Below, piece by piece: positions 46,619 to 56,463 of a stretch of DNA of 64,000 bases (position 1 is its first letter; every line of letters starts with the position of its first letter). A model generated the notes under the pieces. That model was given only the letters and a program-made list of their open reading frames with translations. It was not told the origin of the DNA and made no database searches. This DNA is from Providencia huaxiensis (lineage in GTDB: Bacteria; Pseudomonadota; Gammaproteobacteria; Enterobacterales; Enterobacteriaceae): the NCBI RefSeq assembly GCF_002843235.3, contig NZ_CP031123.2:310001-374000 (forward strand), given 5' to 3'. The position numbers and the translations under genes were made by a program.

Positions 46619-46963
46619 CACTTGAGGAGGGAATCAAAATAGTATCGATTAATGAGGTATGTTCTGAAAGTAATTATTATTGTTTAGTAAACAAATTTTA
46701 AGCTATCCATAAAGATAAGTGCAATGTACTTTTTGAACGGCTTAGTTGGACGAGTTAAAAATACGAGGCTAATAACATGGTTAAGGGTAACAAACAAAAT
46801 CGAACTGCAGTTACCCTGATTATTACCCTTATTTGCATTTGATGTGGGGTAATGTCAGTTGAACTCAGTTGACAAACGAAAGGCTTGAAAGCAGTGAGAT
46901 GCCTTATATCAAGGCATTTTAGACATAAAAAAACCCCGCTTTTCAGCGAGGTCTTATAAATGC
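46619..46963. other. Island right-end non-coding region
   Basis: No gene is supported here. It contains a cluster of TTACCC/GGGTAA motifs (listed separately) and a tRNA-Phe terminator-like stem at 46934-46951 (CCCCGCT/AGCGAGG) followed on the minus strand by a T-run, so the island appears to have brought its own terminator for the tRNA. Confidence 0.5.
46785..46852. promoter_or_regulatory. Putative integrase arm-type sites, right end
   Basis: Four copies of TTACCC or its complement occur in 68 bp: 46785-46790 (minus), 46811-46816 and 46823-46828 (plus), 46847-46852 (minus). The two plus copies have the same 12-bp spacing as the pair near the left end at 16458-16475. Confidence 0.5.
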
Positions 46964-46984
46964 GTGGTGCCCGGACTCGGAATC
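46964..46984 (-). repeat. Attachment site at the tRNA-Phe 3' end (proximal island end)
   Basis: These 21 bases are identical to 16382-16402 and cover the 3' terminal part of the intact tRNA-Phe gene. Together they define the island boundaries. Confidence 0.88.
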
Positions 46985-47040
46985 GAACCAAGGACACGGG
47001 GATTTTCAATCCCCTGCTCTACCGACTGAGCTATCCGGGC
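46965..47040 (-). tRNA. tRNA-Phe (GAA)
   Basis: A 76-nt gene that folds as a standard tRNA: acceptor stem GCCCGGA/TCCGGGC, anticodon loop TTGAAAA with anticodon GAA, T loop GGTTCGATTCC and encoded CCA. It is the integration target of the island; the 3' end carries the attachment repeat. The tRNA sequence itself is intact. Confidence 0.98.
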
Positions 47041-47174
47041 AACGGAGCGTATTAAACCTGATTTCATTGGTTGAGTCAAGGCGCTTTCAATAAACTTTTG
47101 ACTGTATGCGCTTTTTTTCAACATGTTAGCTAGTTTTTAATCGAAAAAACATAAAATCATTAAGGTTAATAACT

Positions 47175-47208
47175 GATGCCAGCCTTAAATCCGATTTTGG
47201 CTGGCATC
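47175..47208 (-). terminator. Stem-loop after mltC
   Basis: GATGCCAGCC (47175-47184) pairs perfectly with GGCTGGCATC (47199-47208). It lies 16 bp past the mltC stop and before the tRNA gene. On the minus strand the T-run is weak. Confidence 0.65.
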
Positions 47209-47224
47209 CAATATTGGAAAAATT

Positions 47225-48298
47225 TTAACGTAAATAATTTTTCTGTGCTTTGTTCACTTTAATGAGGTAATTACGTGACTCAGCAGCTGGGTGCTTAGTG
47301 GACAAGGTTTCATACACTTCACCCGGTTCTAAATTGTTAATGCGCTGTGCGGCTTGTTTTTTATCGCTGTGGAAGACGCGTAGTACGCTACCAGCCCCGC
47401 CATTATATGCGGTAATAACAGCATAGCGGCGTGAGGTTTGGTTACGAATATCGCCTAAGTAGCTGTTTTGCAATATAGCTAAGTAAGCCGTACCCGTATC
47501 AATGTTTTTCTCTGGGTCAAATAAATAGTTACGGCTAGGAACACCGGATTTTCCTTGTGAGCGGAAAACATCTTTACCAGCTGTGTTTGGCATAATTTGC
47601 ATTAAGCCAAGCGCATCAGAACGGCTAACCGCATAAGGGTTGAAACTCGACTCAATTTGCATAATCGCGAGGATTAAGGACTCATCTACGCCATATTTGG
47701 CCGAGGATTTCTTAATATAAGGTAAATATTTATGAGCCCGTTTATCTAAATGGTTTGGTACTAGTTGCATAGTTACGGACCAAACAATATTCATACCAGA
47801 TTGGCGGCGCTGCATTTTATTTTCTATCAGATAATCAGCAAACTTTGTGGCTCGCCATTCCCAACGAATAGCTTCACCAGTGTTATCGAGCACTTGACCA
47901 AATAAAAAGGGTTCTTTGCTATGGGGAATATCATTGATATCAGAATAGAGGTCAATGGAATTGGGGTCGTCTCCCATTAATAAAGTGGTGACAATAGCTT
48001 TTTTTAAGTACTGTGAAGGTTCTACCGCTGAAATAGTCTCTACAGTAATGGTCCCTGCATCAAAATTAATATGGCTACGAGTTCGGTACTCATCGGTATA
48101 TTTTACATAGTCTTTTGGACCAGCAATTAACACTTCTTTAATGCCCCAAATATTTTCAATATTGTGGGCAAATTGGCCCATTAAGATATTGAACCCATTA
48201 GTATCTTTGACATAATCCGGGTTAAAGTCAGGTTTTTGCTTGCTAGAACAAGAGACAATTAGAGGGATCAATAAACTCAGCGCAAATAGTTTTTTCAT
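47225..48298 (-). CDS. mltC: Membrane-bound lytic murein transglycosylase C (MltC)
   Basis: A 357-residue lipoprotein that cleaves peptidoglycan with 1,6-anhydro product formation. Lipobox LIVSCSS with the acylated Cys near residue 17. The N-terminal domain has [20 protein letters not shown]; the catalytic SLT domain has the [10 protein letters not shown] block (Glu in MQIESSF) and [13 protein letters not shown]. It closely matches E. coli MltC (359). ATG 48298 ([10 protein letters not shown]) fits the family start; an in-frame ATG 3 codons earlier also lacks a strong ribosome site. It ends the mutY-yggX-mltC operon, next to tRNA-Phe as the synteny boundary. Confidence 0.95.
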   Translation of the reverse strand: MKKLFALSLLIPLIVSCSSKQKPDFNPDYVKDTNGFNILMGQFAHNIENIWGIKEVLIAGPKDYVKYTDEYRTRSHINFDAGTITVETISAVEPSQYLKKAIVTTLLMGDDPNSIDLYSDINDIPHSKEPFLFGQVLDNTGEAIRWEWRATKFADYLIENKMQRRQSGMNIVWSVTMQLVPNHLDKRAHKYLPYIKKSSAKYGVDESLILAIMQIESSFNPYAVSRSDALGLMQIMPNTAGKDVFRSQGKSGVPSRNYLFDPEKNIDTGTAYLAILQNSYLGDIRNQTSRRYAVITAYNGGAGSVLRVFHSDKKQAAQRINNLEPGEVYETLSTKHPAAESRNYLIKVNKAQKNYLR

Positions 48299-48352
48299 AC
48301 GATTCACAGTCTTGGGGCAAAAGTCTACCTACTGAGTAGGTAGACAAACAGA

Positions 48353-48622
48353 TTATTTTTCAGGTGTATAGCCATCAATATGGATGTCATGGCCTTCAAA
48401 CAAGAACTTAATCATTTCTTGTTCTAACATTTTACGATCATCAGGGTTCATCGTATTGAGCTTCTTTTCATTAATGAGCATGGTCTGCTTTGTCATCCAC
48501 TGACTCCACGCCTCTTTTGAAATCTCGTTAAAAATACGTTTTCCTAACTCACCTGGGTAAAGCTGAAAATCTTGCCCATCTGCATCACGTTGTAAAAATG
48601 TACAAAAAATGGTTCTACTCAT
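48353..48622 (-). CDS. yggX: Fe(II)-trafficking protein YggX
   Basis: An 89-residue protein of the YggX family, which protects iron-sulfur clusters and is usually linked with mut[21 protein letters not shown] contains the conserved Cys7, followed by [18 protein letters not shown] and the C-terminal FLFEGHD. Length and sequence match E. coli YggX (91). It lies 10 bp after mutY in the same operon. It may be SoxRS-controlled in E. coli; no such site is evident here. Confidence 0.95.
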   Translation of the reverse strand: MSRTIFCTFLQRDADGQDFQLYPGELGKRIFNEISKEAWSQWMTKQTMLINEKKLNTMNPDDRKMLEQEMIKFLFEGHDIHIDGYTPEK

Positions 48623-48632
48623 TAATTTTTCC

Positions 48633-49685
48633 TCAAATATCAGGTAGTAAGGCGAGCTGTTTTAGTAAACTTTCAACTGGGGCTGCAAGGCCGATAGTTG
48701 CGCCTAGGTGTAAGTTATACCAGAGTCCTTTGCCTTCATCCATGGCAGAATTAAATGCCTGAATGTTAACTTTTACAGGGATAATATCTAAATGAAAATG
48801 GCTAAATGTGTGGCGGAAAGAAATTAATTGCTCTAATTGAGAATATTCTAAGCCTGATTCGGCCAGATAATCATTAAGTTGCTCTAAAGAGTCAAACTGT
48901 GGGAAGGCAAATAAGCCACCCCAAATGCCAGATGGTGGACGCTGTTCTAGCCACACATTATCGTCATGCTGCATAATCAAAAACCAAGCACTTCTCTCAG
49001 GGATTTTCTGCTTAGGTTTTTTGCCTGGGTAGTTTTGCCATGAATGATTGGCATAGGCTACGCAGCCAAAATTGAGGGGGCATAGTTCGCATTTTGGTTT
49101 ACTGCGAGTACAGACCATAGCGCCTAAATCCATCATCGCTTGGTTAAAAAATTCAACTCCCACTTGTGGGGTGACATCAGTGCTGATTTCCCACAAACGG
49201 TTTTCGACTTCTTTTTTACCCGGCCAGCCATCAACCGCATAAGCGCGAGCTAATACGCGTTTAACATTACCATCGAGAATAGGGTAATGCTGTTTTTGTG
49301 ATAATGATAAAATTGCCCCAGCAGTGGAGCGACCAACACCGGGCAGCGCTAAAACCTCATCAAATGTAGTGGGAAACGAGCCACCATATTGAGTCGCGAC
49401 CACTTGAGCGGCTTTATGGAGGTTTCGAGCCCGAGCGTAATAGCCGAGCCCTGTCCATAAGTGTAAAACTTCATCAAGAGGTGCGTTGGCAAGAGCGGTA
49501 ACATCCTCAAAGCGAGAAATAAACTTCTCAAAATAGGGGATTACAGTACTCACTTGGGTTTGTTGCAGCATAACTTCTGATAACCACACATGGTAGGACG
49601 ATTTTTCCTGTTGCCATGGCAACGTTTTACGACCGTATTTGTGATACCAGTTGAGCACTGCAGATGAAAATTGTTGAGCTTCCAT
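48633..49685 (-). CDS. mutY: Adenine DNA glycosylase MutY
   Basis: A 350-residue base-excision enzyme that removes A opposite 8-oxoG. It has the HhH-GPD core ([35 protein letters not shown] with the catalytic Asp in [11 protein letters not shown]), a 4Fe-4S loop ([17 protein letters not shown]) and a C-terminal NUDIX-like 8-oxoG recognition domain. It is the first gene of mutY-yggX-mltC and divergent from trmB across about 290 bp. Length equals E. coli MutY (350). Confidence 0.97.
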   Translation of the reverse strand: MEAQQFSSAVLNWYHKYGRKTLPWQQEKSSYHVWLSEVMLQQTQVSTVIPYFEKFISRFEDVTALANAPLDEVLHLWTGLGYYARARNLHKAAQVVATQYGGSFPTTFDEVLALPGVGRSTAGAILSLSQKQHYPILDGNVKRVLARAYAVDGWPGKKEVENRLWEISTDVTPQVGVEFFNQAMMDLGAMVCTRSKPKCELCPLNFGCVAYANHSWQNYPGKKPKQKIPERSAWFLIMQHDDNVWLEQRPPSGIWGGLFAFPQFDSLEQLNDYLAESGLEYSQLEQLISFRHTFSHFHLDIIPVKVNIQAFNSAMDEGKGLWYNLHLGATIGLAAPVESLLKQLALLPDI

Positions 49686-49974
49686 TAATAATTTTATTTT
49701 TTATTGATATTTCCAGTCATGATAGGAATTGCAACATAGACGAAGGGGGCTGTAAACCGCTATTGTGTTGTTTAGTGTAAAGTTAGCGAATTATCAACTG
49801 CATCCTTGTGGAAGTTTTGCTAAACTCCGGTATCCACCATGTTTCAAGGGTAAGGCTAGTCACTACAACTTGGGCATATAGGGCTATAGTTTGATGGGTT
49901 TGGTAATTCATCATCTTATCCACTTGATTGTTGGCACATTAACTTAATTGGGCACTCATTTTAGAACCTTTATT

Positions 49975-50694
49975 ATGATCAATAATGTTATCTCCCCCGA
50001 ATATAATGAAGATGGGCGGGTTATGCGCCGAGTCCGTAGTTTTGTCCGCCGTCAAGGGCGTCTGACAAAACGTCAGGAAGACGCATTAGAAAAAGAATGG
50101 GCAGAAAAAGGCATCGATTTTATCAATGAGCCTTTTGATTTTGCCAAAGTATTCAATAACTCAAATCCAGTGACTTTGGAAATTGGCTTTGGGATGGGCG
50201 CCTCATTGGTGACCATGGCATCTCAAAATGCAGATAAAAACTTTTTAGGCATTGAAGTTCATGCACCCGGTGTTGGCGCATGTTTAGCATCGGCAAAAGA
50301 AGAAAACATCACTAATTTACGGGTGATGTGCCATGATGCAATAGAAGTTTTAGACTGCATGATCCCAAACGGTAGCCTTGAAATGGTTCAGTTATTTTTC
50401 CCTGATCCATGGCATAAAGCGAAACACAATAAGCGTCGTATTGTGCAAGTTCCATTTGCAGAAAAAATTTGCAGCAAACTAGCTATTGGTGGTGTTTTCC
50501 ATATGGCAACGGATTGGGAGCCTTATGCAGAGCACATGCTTGAAGTGATGACGAGTGTCGAAGGGTATAAAAACTTATCACCATCAGGTGATTACGTTCC
50601 TCGTCCGGAAACAAGACCAGAAACAAAATTTGAAAAGCGCGGCCAGCGGTTAGGGCACGGTGTATGGGATTTAATGTTTGAGAGGATCAAATAA
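49975..50694 (+). CDS. trmB: tRNA (guanine-N7-)-methyltransferase TrmB
   Basis: A 239-residue SAM-dependent enzyme that makes m7G46 in tRNA, the same length as the E. coli protein. SAM motif [12 protein letters not shown] (about 66-77), [15 protein letters not shown] and the catalytic [17 protein letters not shown] are all conserved. ATG 49975 gives [15 protein letters not shown], matching the family start; an in-frame GTG 9 codons upstream is not supported. Its stop overlaps the yggL start (TAATG). Confidence 0.95.
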   Translation: MINNVISPEYNEDGRVMRRVRSFVRRQGRLTKRQEDALEKEWAEKGIDFINEPFDFAKVFNNSNPVTLEIGFGMGASLVTMASQNADKNFLGIEVHAPGVGACLASAKEENITNLRVMCHDAIEVLDCMIPNGSLEMVQLFFPDPWHKAKHNKRRIVQVPFAEKICSKLAIGGVFHMATDWEPYAEHMLEVMTSVEGYKNLSPSGDYVPRPETRPETKFEKRGQRLGHGVWDLMFERIK

Positions 50695-51023
50695 TGGCTA
50701 AACAACCACGTAGTCGTCGTTTACGTAAAAAATTACGCTTGGATGAGTTCCAAGAGTTAGGCTTTACCGTTAAGTGGAGCTTTAAAGAAGGTACGCCGAT
50801 TGAGGAAGTTGACAGTACCGTTGACCAACTGATTGCAGAAGCGATTGAACCGAATGGTTTAGCGTTTGAAGCTAGTGGCTATATGAGCTGGGAAGGGATC
50901 GTTTGCCTGCAAAAAATTGGTAAATGTACCGAAGAGCACCGCCAAATTGTTGAAAATTGGCTAAAATCAAAAGGGATGAATGACGTCGTCGTTTCTGAGC
51001 TTTTTGATGTTTGGTGGGAATAA
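50694..51023 (+). CDS. yggL: YggL family protein (50S ribosome-associated)
   Basis: A 109-residue DUF469 protein, E. coli YggL homologue (108). RSRRLRKKLRLDEFQELGFT at the basic start and the conserved FEASGYMSWEGIVCL and VSELFDVWW mark the family. YggL is reported to bind the 50S subunit or affect ribosome assembly. It is translationally coupled to trmB by TAATG, the normal enterobacterial arrangement. Confidence 0.93.
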   Translation: MAKQPRSRRLRKKLRLDEFQELGFTVKWSFKEGTPIEEVDSTVDQLIAEAIEPNGLAFEASGYMSWEGIVCLQKIGKCTEEHRQIVENWLKSKGMNDVVVSELFDVWWE

Positions 51024-51136
51024 TAATTTTATTGAGTAAATCTCAATAAATAAACTGATTTTTCAGTCGCTTGAAGAGGCATCCAAAAATTGGGTGCCTT
51101 TATTTTCTGTTGCAAATACTATCTGGAGTCAACGTT

Positions 51137-52063
51137 TTGAGCGCCATGTTTTCTAACCAGCTACTCAACGATATCCTAGACCAAGTTCGCCCACTGATTG
51201 GGCAAGGTTGTGTTGCAAATTATATTCCTGCTTTAGGTTGCGTGCCTTCCCATCATTTAGGCATTGCGGTATCCACAATCGATGGCGATATTTTTACCGC
51301 AGGGGACGCGTACCAACGCTTTTCAGTCCAATCTATTTCAAAAGTATTAAGCCTTACACTTGCAATGACACGTTATGAGGAAGAGGAAATTTGGAGCCGC
51401 GTAGGTAAAGAACCCTCAGGGCTACCCTTTAATTCGTTAATTCAAATTGAAATGGAAAAGGGGATCCCACGAAACCCGTTTATCAATGCGGGAGCCATTG
51501 TTATTGCGGATATGCTGCAATCACGCCTAAGCGCACCTAAACAGCGTATGTTGGAGTTTGTCCGAAAGTTATCTTGTGAACCTGATATCAGCTATGACAC
51601 GGTTGTTGCTCGCTCAGAATTGGAACACGCCAGTCGTAATGCAGCCATTGCTTATCTTATGAAATCTTTTGGGAATTTTGAAAATGATGTTTTAACGGTT
51701 CTCGAAACTTATTTTCATTATTGTTCTCTAAGTATGAACTGTGTTGAATTAGCGAGATGTTTTTCCTATTTAACATCGCAAGGAATGTCATCTTGCTCCA
51801 TTGACCCTATCATCACACCGCTACAATCAAGGCAAATTAATGCATTAATGATGACTTGTGGTATGTATGACGGCTCTGGTGAGTTTGCATTTCGGATAGG
51901 AATGCCCGGAAAGTCAGGCGTTGGCGGGGGGATTGTCTGCGTAGTACCAAACCAATTTACTGTCGCGGTTTGGTCACCTGAGCTAGACTCAGCGGGGAAC
52001 TCTTTAGTCGGCTGTGCGGCTTTAGAGTTGCTATCGAAACGAATTGGGCGTTCTGTTTTTTAA
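51137..52063 (+). CDS. glsB: Glutaminase B (GlsB)
   Basis: A 308-residue serine-dependent glutaminase (Gln to Glu plus ammonia). The active-site block [12 protein letters not shown] (Ser-x-x-Lys, about 66-69), [10 protein letters not shown], and [10 protein letters not shown] are visible. I place the start at TTG 51137: GGAG lies 8 nt upstream and [14 protein letters not shown] then lines up with the E. coli start and gives the same length, 308. ATG 51146 is the alternative. It belongs to the conserved trmB-yggL-glsB-yggN run. Confidence 0.94.
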   Translation: MSAMFSNQLLNDILDQVRPLIGQGCVANYIPALGCVPSHHLGIAVSTIDGDIFTAGDAYQRFSVQSISKVLSLTLAMTRYEEEEIWSRVGKEPSGLPFNSLIQIEMEKGIPRNPFINAGAIVIADMLQSRLSAPKQRMLEFVRKLSCEPDISYDTVVARSELEHASRNAAIAYLMKSFGNFENDVLTVLETYFHYCSLSMNCVELARCFSYLTSQGMSSCSIDPIITPLQSRQINALMMTCGMYDGSGEFAFRIGMPGKSGVGGGIVCVVPNQFTVAVWSPELDSAGNSLVGCAALELLSKRIGRSVF

Positions 52064-52086
52064 TTCATGCTCTACTAGGAGATTTT

Positions 52087-52812
52087 ATGTTACGCCGTAC
52101 ATTAATTGCATTTTCACTCCTTGCTTGTGCGACGAGCCAAGCTGCAGATTATAACTGTTCTGTAACACCAAAGGATGACATCGTTATGACTCCTGAAAGT
52201 GTGCAAGTTATTGGTGCGAGTGGCGATTTAAAAATTACGCCAAATGGTGATATCACACTTAACGGTAAAAATATTGCTGCAACAGAGGCCCAAAAGCAGC
52301 AAGCTATTCGTTACCAAGCCGCTATTCGTCAGGACTTACCTTGGATAAAACAAGAATCAGAAAAAAAATTATCAACCTCAAGGGAAACGATAGACAAAGT
52401 TGTCGTTAAAGTGGTTGGTAGCGATAGCAATATCCGTAACCGGTTAACAAAATTAGAAAAAGAGCTTAATGGGCAAATCAATCAAATTATTGAGACTCGC
52501 CCTAGTGGTTATGTTTTTCACCATGAAGCCATGAAAACCGTTGAAACGAAAGGGCGCGAGCTAGTTAATGAAAGTTTAGGCGGCATTTTACAAGACAGCA
52601 TCAACGAAATGGGGCGCAAGCAATTATTATCGGGTGGTGACGCCAGTAAAGCGCTACAAGGTGTGTTAGGGAACTTAGGTGGGTTACAACAAGAGCTTGA
52701 ATCTGAATGGAAAAAACAAGAGAAAAGCTTCCAGCAATTTGGCCAACAAGTTTGTTCTAAAGTGACCTCAATCGAACAACAACGCGTCTCATTACTTAAT
52801 TCAATCAAATAA
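52087..52812 (+). CDS. yggN: YggN family periplasmic protein (DUF2884)
   Basis: A 241-residue secreted protein with a signal peptide (MLRRTLIAFSLLACATSQA, cleavage near 19). The family is known as DUF2884 (YggN); its function is unknown. Visible traits are IKITPNGDITLNGK-like strands near the start, LPWIKQESEKKL and a C-terminal helical part ending CSKVTSIEQQRVSLL. AGGAGATTTT precedes the ATG. It follows glsB by 23 bp, as in other Enterobacterales. Confidence 0.9.
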   Translation: MLRRTLIAFSLLACATSQAADYNCSVTPKDDIVMTPESVQVIGASGDLKITPNGDITLNGKNIAATEAQKQQAIRYQAAIRQDLPWIKQESEKKLSTSRETIDKVVVKVVGSDSNIRNRLTKLEKELNGQINQIIETRPSGYVFHHEAMKTVETKGRELVNESLGGILQDSINEMGRKQLLSGGDASKALQGVLGNLGGLQQELESEWKKQEKSFQQFGQQVCSKVTSIEQQRVSLLNSIK

Positions 52813-52821
52813 CCTTATGAG

Positions 52822-52855
52822 CAGTAATGTATTTTTTGTACATTACTGTTTTTTT
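52822..52855 (+). terminator. Rho-independent terminator after yggN
   Basis: CAGTAATGTA (52822-52831) pairs perfectly with TACATTACTG (52839-52848), followed by seven T residues. It closes the trmB-yggL-glsB-yggN run. Confidence 0.93.
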
Positions 52856-52913
52856 ATTTATCAATATTATCGTCATCATCAATTTGTGTGATATTAATTC
52901 CATTAATGGGAAT

Positions 52914-52932
52914 GAAAATGAAATTGATTCTT
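52914..52932 (+). promoter_or_regulatory. Fur-box-like sequence before the siderophore-binding protein gene
   Basis: GAAAATGAAATTGATTCTT matches 13 of 19 positions of the classical Fur box GATAATGATAATCATTATC, about 70 bp upstream of the start. With the gene's iron-siderophore role this suggests Fur repression. Confidence 0.55.
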
Positions 52933-53004
52933 ATTTGATTGACATCTAAGCTGCTCACTTTACAATGCGGGTTTGGCTTAATGACTTAAATTGGGATCAT
53001 TTAA

Positions 53005-53955
53005 ATGAAAAAATTCATACCTGCTCTGCTTGTTTCTGTGTTGTCATTCTCTGCGCCTTTCGCTCTCAGCGCTGAATCTACCACTTTCACGCCAAATGCC
53101 GTGACAGCACAAGGTGTTGAAAAAGTGACGATCAAACACCTGTCAGGTGAAACTGAAGTCATGAAAAAACCACAAAAAGTGGTTCTGTTTGATTTCGGTG
53201 TTTATGACTCAATGCAAAAACTCGGCTTAGGTGACAAGGTTGTTGCACTACCAACAGGCAATGCTCCCGCTTATATAAAAGGCAGCATTCCTGCATCAAT
53301 GGAAAATGCAGGTGGAATGAAACAACCTGATTTAGCCAAAATCGCGCAATTAAAACCTGACCTGATTGTGATCACAGGTCGTCAAGGTAAGTCTTATGAT
53401 GAGTTATCAAAAATTGCACCAACCATTAATTTAGGTTCTGATAGCAAACACTATATTGATTCTGTGAAAGCCAATATTGGTGTGATTGGCGAACTTTATG
53501 GTAACCAAAAAGCGGTTGATGAGCAGTTGGTACAATTAGATAAAGTCATTGCAGACGCTCAGAAAAAAGCGGCTGATTCTAATAAGAAAGTATTAGTGCT
53601 GATGCATAACGACGGTAAATTAATTCCAAACAGCCAAGCCGTTGTTTACAACGTTGTGAAAGCGCAACGTTCTGAACTACCCGTTGATGAAAGTGCAGAT
53701 AAAGCAAAACGCCGTGTAGTGGATACCAAAACTATTGCTCAAGCGGATCCTGACGTGATCCTGATTGTTGACCGTAGCGAAGCGATTGGAGCAGGTAAAT
53801 TGGATAAAACGGTATTTGAAGATAGCAATATTCAAGAAACCAAAGCTTATAAAGATGGCAAAATTACTTACCTGCAATCTGACTTATGGTATTTGTCAGG
53901 TGGTGGTTTAGTCAGCTTAACTGAACAAGTTAATGCGGTAGTTAATGCACTGTAA
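53005..53955 (+). CDS. Periplasmic siderophore-binding protein (FatB/CeuE-like)
   Basis: A 316-residue FecCD-type binding protein with a signal peptide (MKKFIPALLVSVLSFSAPFALS). The family pattern is clear: KKPQKVVLFDFGVYDSMQKLGL, PDLAKIAQLKPDLIVITGR, KVLVLMHNDGKL, ADPDVILIVDRS. It resembles catecholate/hydroxamate-binding proteins of the CeuE/FatB/VctP group. No permease or ATPase gene is adjacent, so it must pair with a transporter elsewhere. A Fur-like box lies upstream. The start is ATG 53005; AGTGGG-like sequence is weak but the signal peptide fits. Confidence 0.87.
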   Translation: MKKFIPALLVSVLSFSAPFALSAESTTFTPNAVTAQGVEKVTIKHLSGETEVMKKPQKVVLFDFGVYDSMQKLGLGDKVVALPTGNAPAYIKGSIPASMENAGGMKQPDLAKIAQLKPDLIVITGRQGKSYDELSKIAPTINLGSDSKHYIDSVKANIGVIGELYGNQKAVDEQLVQLDKVIADAQKKAADSNKKVLVLMHNDGKLIPNSQAVVYNVVKAQRSELPVDESADKAKRRVVDTKTIAQADPDVILIVDRSEAIGAGKLDKTVFEDSNIQETKAYKDGKITYLQSDLWYLSGGGLVSLTEQVNAVVNAL

Positions 53956-54042
53956 CTGATATCTGCCGCTGTCTTATTGATGGTGGCAATATGTATTACC
54001 TCAATTGTTATTCTTGTCTATTTCATTTTTACCTCTAAATAA

Positions 54043-54071
54043 AAAGCCCACTTTAATTTGAAGTGGGCTTT
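54043..54071. terminator. Bidirectional terminator between the siderophore-binding protein gene and hemW
   Basis: AAAGCCCACTT (54043-54053) pairs with AAGTGGGCTTT (54061-54071); A- and T-runs at both ends suit both strands. It separates two convergent genes. Confidence 0.9.
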
Positions 54072-54117
54072 CATCTAATTTACAAGCGAAATGATTTATA
54101 AGTGAACGGAATAATTG

Positions 54118-55257
54118 CTATTCTTCACCTAAAAATAACTCTAATAGGGAATTGAGAAACAATTTTCCATGCTCTGTGATCTGCCATTCATCCACAGTTT
54201 CTATGATATAACCTTTAGCTAAGGCTTCATCAATAGCCGCTCTAACTGTTGATTCTGGTAACCCTGTATATTGGGTAAATTCACTTCGAGGCATGGCTTC
54301 AAGTAAACGAAAACGGTTCATGAAATATTCAAATGGCCTATCGGAGGCGTCAACATCATAAGATTGATGCATGTATCGGCCTTCCATATAACCCCGAGGA
54401 TGTTTTGTTTTTACGGTTCGTAAAATTTGGCCATCTTCAAAAGAAATTTTTCCATGAGCACCGCAACCGATGCCTAAATAGTCACCAAAGCGCCAGTAAT
54501 TGAGGTTGTGTTGGCATTGGTAACCAGGTTTAGCATAGGCGGATGTTTCATATTGCTGATAACCTGCCGCACTTAATAATTTATGGCCTTCGGTGTAAAT
54601 ATCCCACAGCGTATCGTCATCGGGTAATACTGGAGGACGTGAGCCAAATTGGGTGTTGGGTTCAATGGTTAATTGGTACCAAGACAGGTGCGGAGGTGCA
54701 AGTTCAATGGCTTGGCGCAGGTCAGATAAACCTTCAACTTGAGTTTGCGCAGGTAACCCGTGCATTAAATCGAGGTTAAAGCTTCTTAAATTAAGATTAG
54801 TGGCCAACTGAGCCGCTCGTTTCGCTTCGTCAGCACCATGAATACGGCCTAAAGTGATTAATTTGTCATTACCGAAACTTTGTACACCAATAGAAATACG
54901 GTTGATTCCTGCTGCTTGGTAACCTGCGAAACGCTCAGCTTCAACAGTGCCGGGGTTTGCTTCCATGGTGACTTCTGCGTGAGGGTCTAGATCAACTCGC
55001 TGACGTACGCCATCCATTAAAGCCTGCATTGACTCAGCACTTAATAAACTGGGCGTTCCACCCCCAATAAAAATGGTTTTTACCGAACGCCCAGCAACTA
55101 ATTTTGCATCGATGTCTAAATCGGCCAATAAGTGCGCCACATATTCTTGCTGAGGGATTTCCCCTTTAAGTGTGTGTGAGTTGAAGTCACAATAAGGGCA
55201 CTTTTGCACACACCAAGGGATATGGATATACAGGCTCAGCGGAGGTAATTTAAGCAT
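54118..55257 (-). CDS. hemW: Heme chaperone HemW (radical SAM)
   Basis: A 379-residue radical SAM protein with the cluster motif CVQKCPYC (16-23), [12 protein letters not shown] and [10 protein letters not shown]. Once called oxygen-independent coproporphyrinogen oxidase-like, HemW carries heme to respiratory enzymes and lacks the fourth cysteine of HemN. The C-terminal HemN_C domain is present ([19 protein letters not shown]). Length matches E. coli HemW (378). Its start overlaps the rdgB stop by 8 bp, the usual arrangement. Confidence 0.95.
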   Translation of the reverse strand: MLKLPPLSLYIHIPWCVQKCPYCDFNSHTLKGEIPQQEYVAHLLADLDIDAKLVAGRSVKTIFIGGGTPSLLSAESMQALMDGVRQRVDLDPHAEVTMEANPGTVEAERFAGYQAAGINRISIGVQSFGNDKLITLGRIHGADEAKRAAQLATNLNLRSFNLDLMHGLPAQTQVEGLSDLRQAIELAPPHLSWYQLTIEPNTQFGSRPPVLPDDDTLWDIYTEGHKLLSAAGYQQYETSAYAKPGYQCQHNLNYWRFGDYLGIGCGAHGKISFEDGQILRTVKTKHPRGYMEGRYMHQSYDVDASDRPFEYFMNRFRLLEAMPRSEFTQYTGLPESTVRAAIDEALAKGYIIETVDEWQITEHGKLFLNSLLELFLGEE

Positions 55258-55843
55258 TCTTTAGCGCATCCAACATCATTGTGAGTGCTCTTCCACGATG
55301 TGAAACGGCTTGTTTTTCTGCTTTAGTTAACTCTGCTGAGGTGCAACCTAATTCAGGAACATAAAATATTGGGTCATAACCGAAGCCGCCTTGGCCTTTG
55401 CGTTCATGAGTGATGACACCGTGCCAACGACCATGAAAAACCAATGGTGTCGGGTCTTCTGCATGGCGTAAATAGACTAGAACGCAGTTGAATTGAGCCT
55501 GGCGTTGGTCGTCAGGCACATTTTTCATAGCTTCGAGTAATTTTATCAGGTTTTGCTCATCGGTCGCATCTGCCCCCGCATAACGTGCGGAGTAAATCCC
55601 CGGCGCGCCACCAAGTGCATCAACGGAAATTCCTGAATCATCAGCAATTGCGGGTAACCCGGTTTGCGCTGCTGCATGGCGCGCTTTTAGGATCGCATTC
55701 TCAATAAAGGTTAAGCCCGTTTCTTCTGCAGATTCAACACCTAATGAGGTTTGTGCGACGATATCCATCCCAAAATCACGTAGTAGGTCAGCTAACTCAT
55801 TCACTTTTCCGGGGTTACCGGTGGCTAAAACAACTTTTTGCAT
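55250..55843 (-). CDS. rdgB: dITP/XTP pyrophosphatase RdgB
   Basis: A 197-residue Ham1/ITPase family enzyme that removes non-canonical purine triphosphates. [17 protein letters not shown] at the N-terminus, [33 protein letters not shown] and the C-terminal SHRGRAL are conserved. Length equals E. coli RdgB (197). Part of the yggS-proC-yggT-rdgB-hemW operon, with hemW overlapping its 3' end. Confidence 0.97.
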   Translation of the reverse strand: MQKVVLATGNPGKVNELADLLRDFGMDIVAQTSLGVESAEETGLTFIENAILKARHAAAQTGLPAIADDSGISVDALGGAPGIYSARYAGADATDEQNLIKLLEAMKNVPDDQRQAQFNCVLVYLRHAEDPTPLVFHGRWHGVITHERKGQGGFGYDPIFYVPELGCTSAELTKAEKQAVSHRGRALTMMLDALKNA

Positions 55844-55859
55844 TATTTAAAACTCGTTT

Positions 55860-56444
55860 TTACATAATACCAATGGAATACATCATTGCAGTTAATGATG
55901 GGTCAATCATTAGTGAGATATCAACACGCAAATAATTCAGAGCGATTAAAATAAACATCACAATCATTGCGGAGAAATCTAACCCGCCCATCGCAGGGAT
56001 GATACGGCGAATTGGCGCCATTAAAGGCTCTGTTAATTGGTACAATAAATAGTCTACAGGGTTACGGCCTTGGCTGACCCAGCTTAAAATTGCACGGATT
56101 AAAATCATCCAAAAAATTAATTTACCAGTATAGGTTAATAATAAAATCAGCCCCATAGGTAGAATGCTTACACCTAAAATAGGGAGCAAGTTAGTCGCCC
56201 ACATACCAAAGATAATGGCTGCAATAGCTAAAATGAACGCAACAACGACAGATGCGGTATCTATCGCGCCAAAAGAAGGAATGACTCGGCGCAATGGTGC
56301 GACGATAGGTTGTGTTGCTTTAACGACAAATTTCGAAAAAGGGTTATAAAAATCTGCACGTACCCACTGCATCCATACGCGCAGTAGTAATACAAAAATA
56401 TACAGTTGGATCAGGGTCGTAACGACAAATACTAAGGTCTGCAT
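55860..56444 (-). CDS. yggT: YggT family inner-membrane protein
   Basis: A 194-residue membrane protein with two YGGT repeats, each with two helices and the motif NPFSKFVVKATQPIVAPLRR (about 34-53) or PVDYLLYQLTEPLMAPIRRI. It has been linked to osmotic and K+ tolerance; the function is not well defined. It is 17 bp upstream of rdgB and 20 bp after proC. Confidence 0.93.
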   Translation of the reverse strand: MQTLVFVVTTLIQLYIFVLLLRVWMQWVRADFYNPFSKFVVKATQPIVAPLRRVIPSFGAIDTASVVVAFILAIAAIIFGMWATNLLPILGVSILPMGLILLLTYTGKLIFWMILIRAILSWVSQGRNPVDYLLYQLTEPLMAPIRRIIPAMGGLDFSAMIVMFILIALNYLRVDISLMIDPSLTAMMYSIGIM

Positions 56445-56463
56445 GGTGAATTCCGCGATTAAT

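Noticed and set aside
52914..52932. A strong, perfect Fur box
   Set aside because: Only 13 of 19 positions match the consensus, so it is reported as Fur-like with moderate confidence and not as a definite site.
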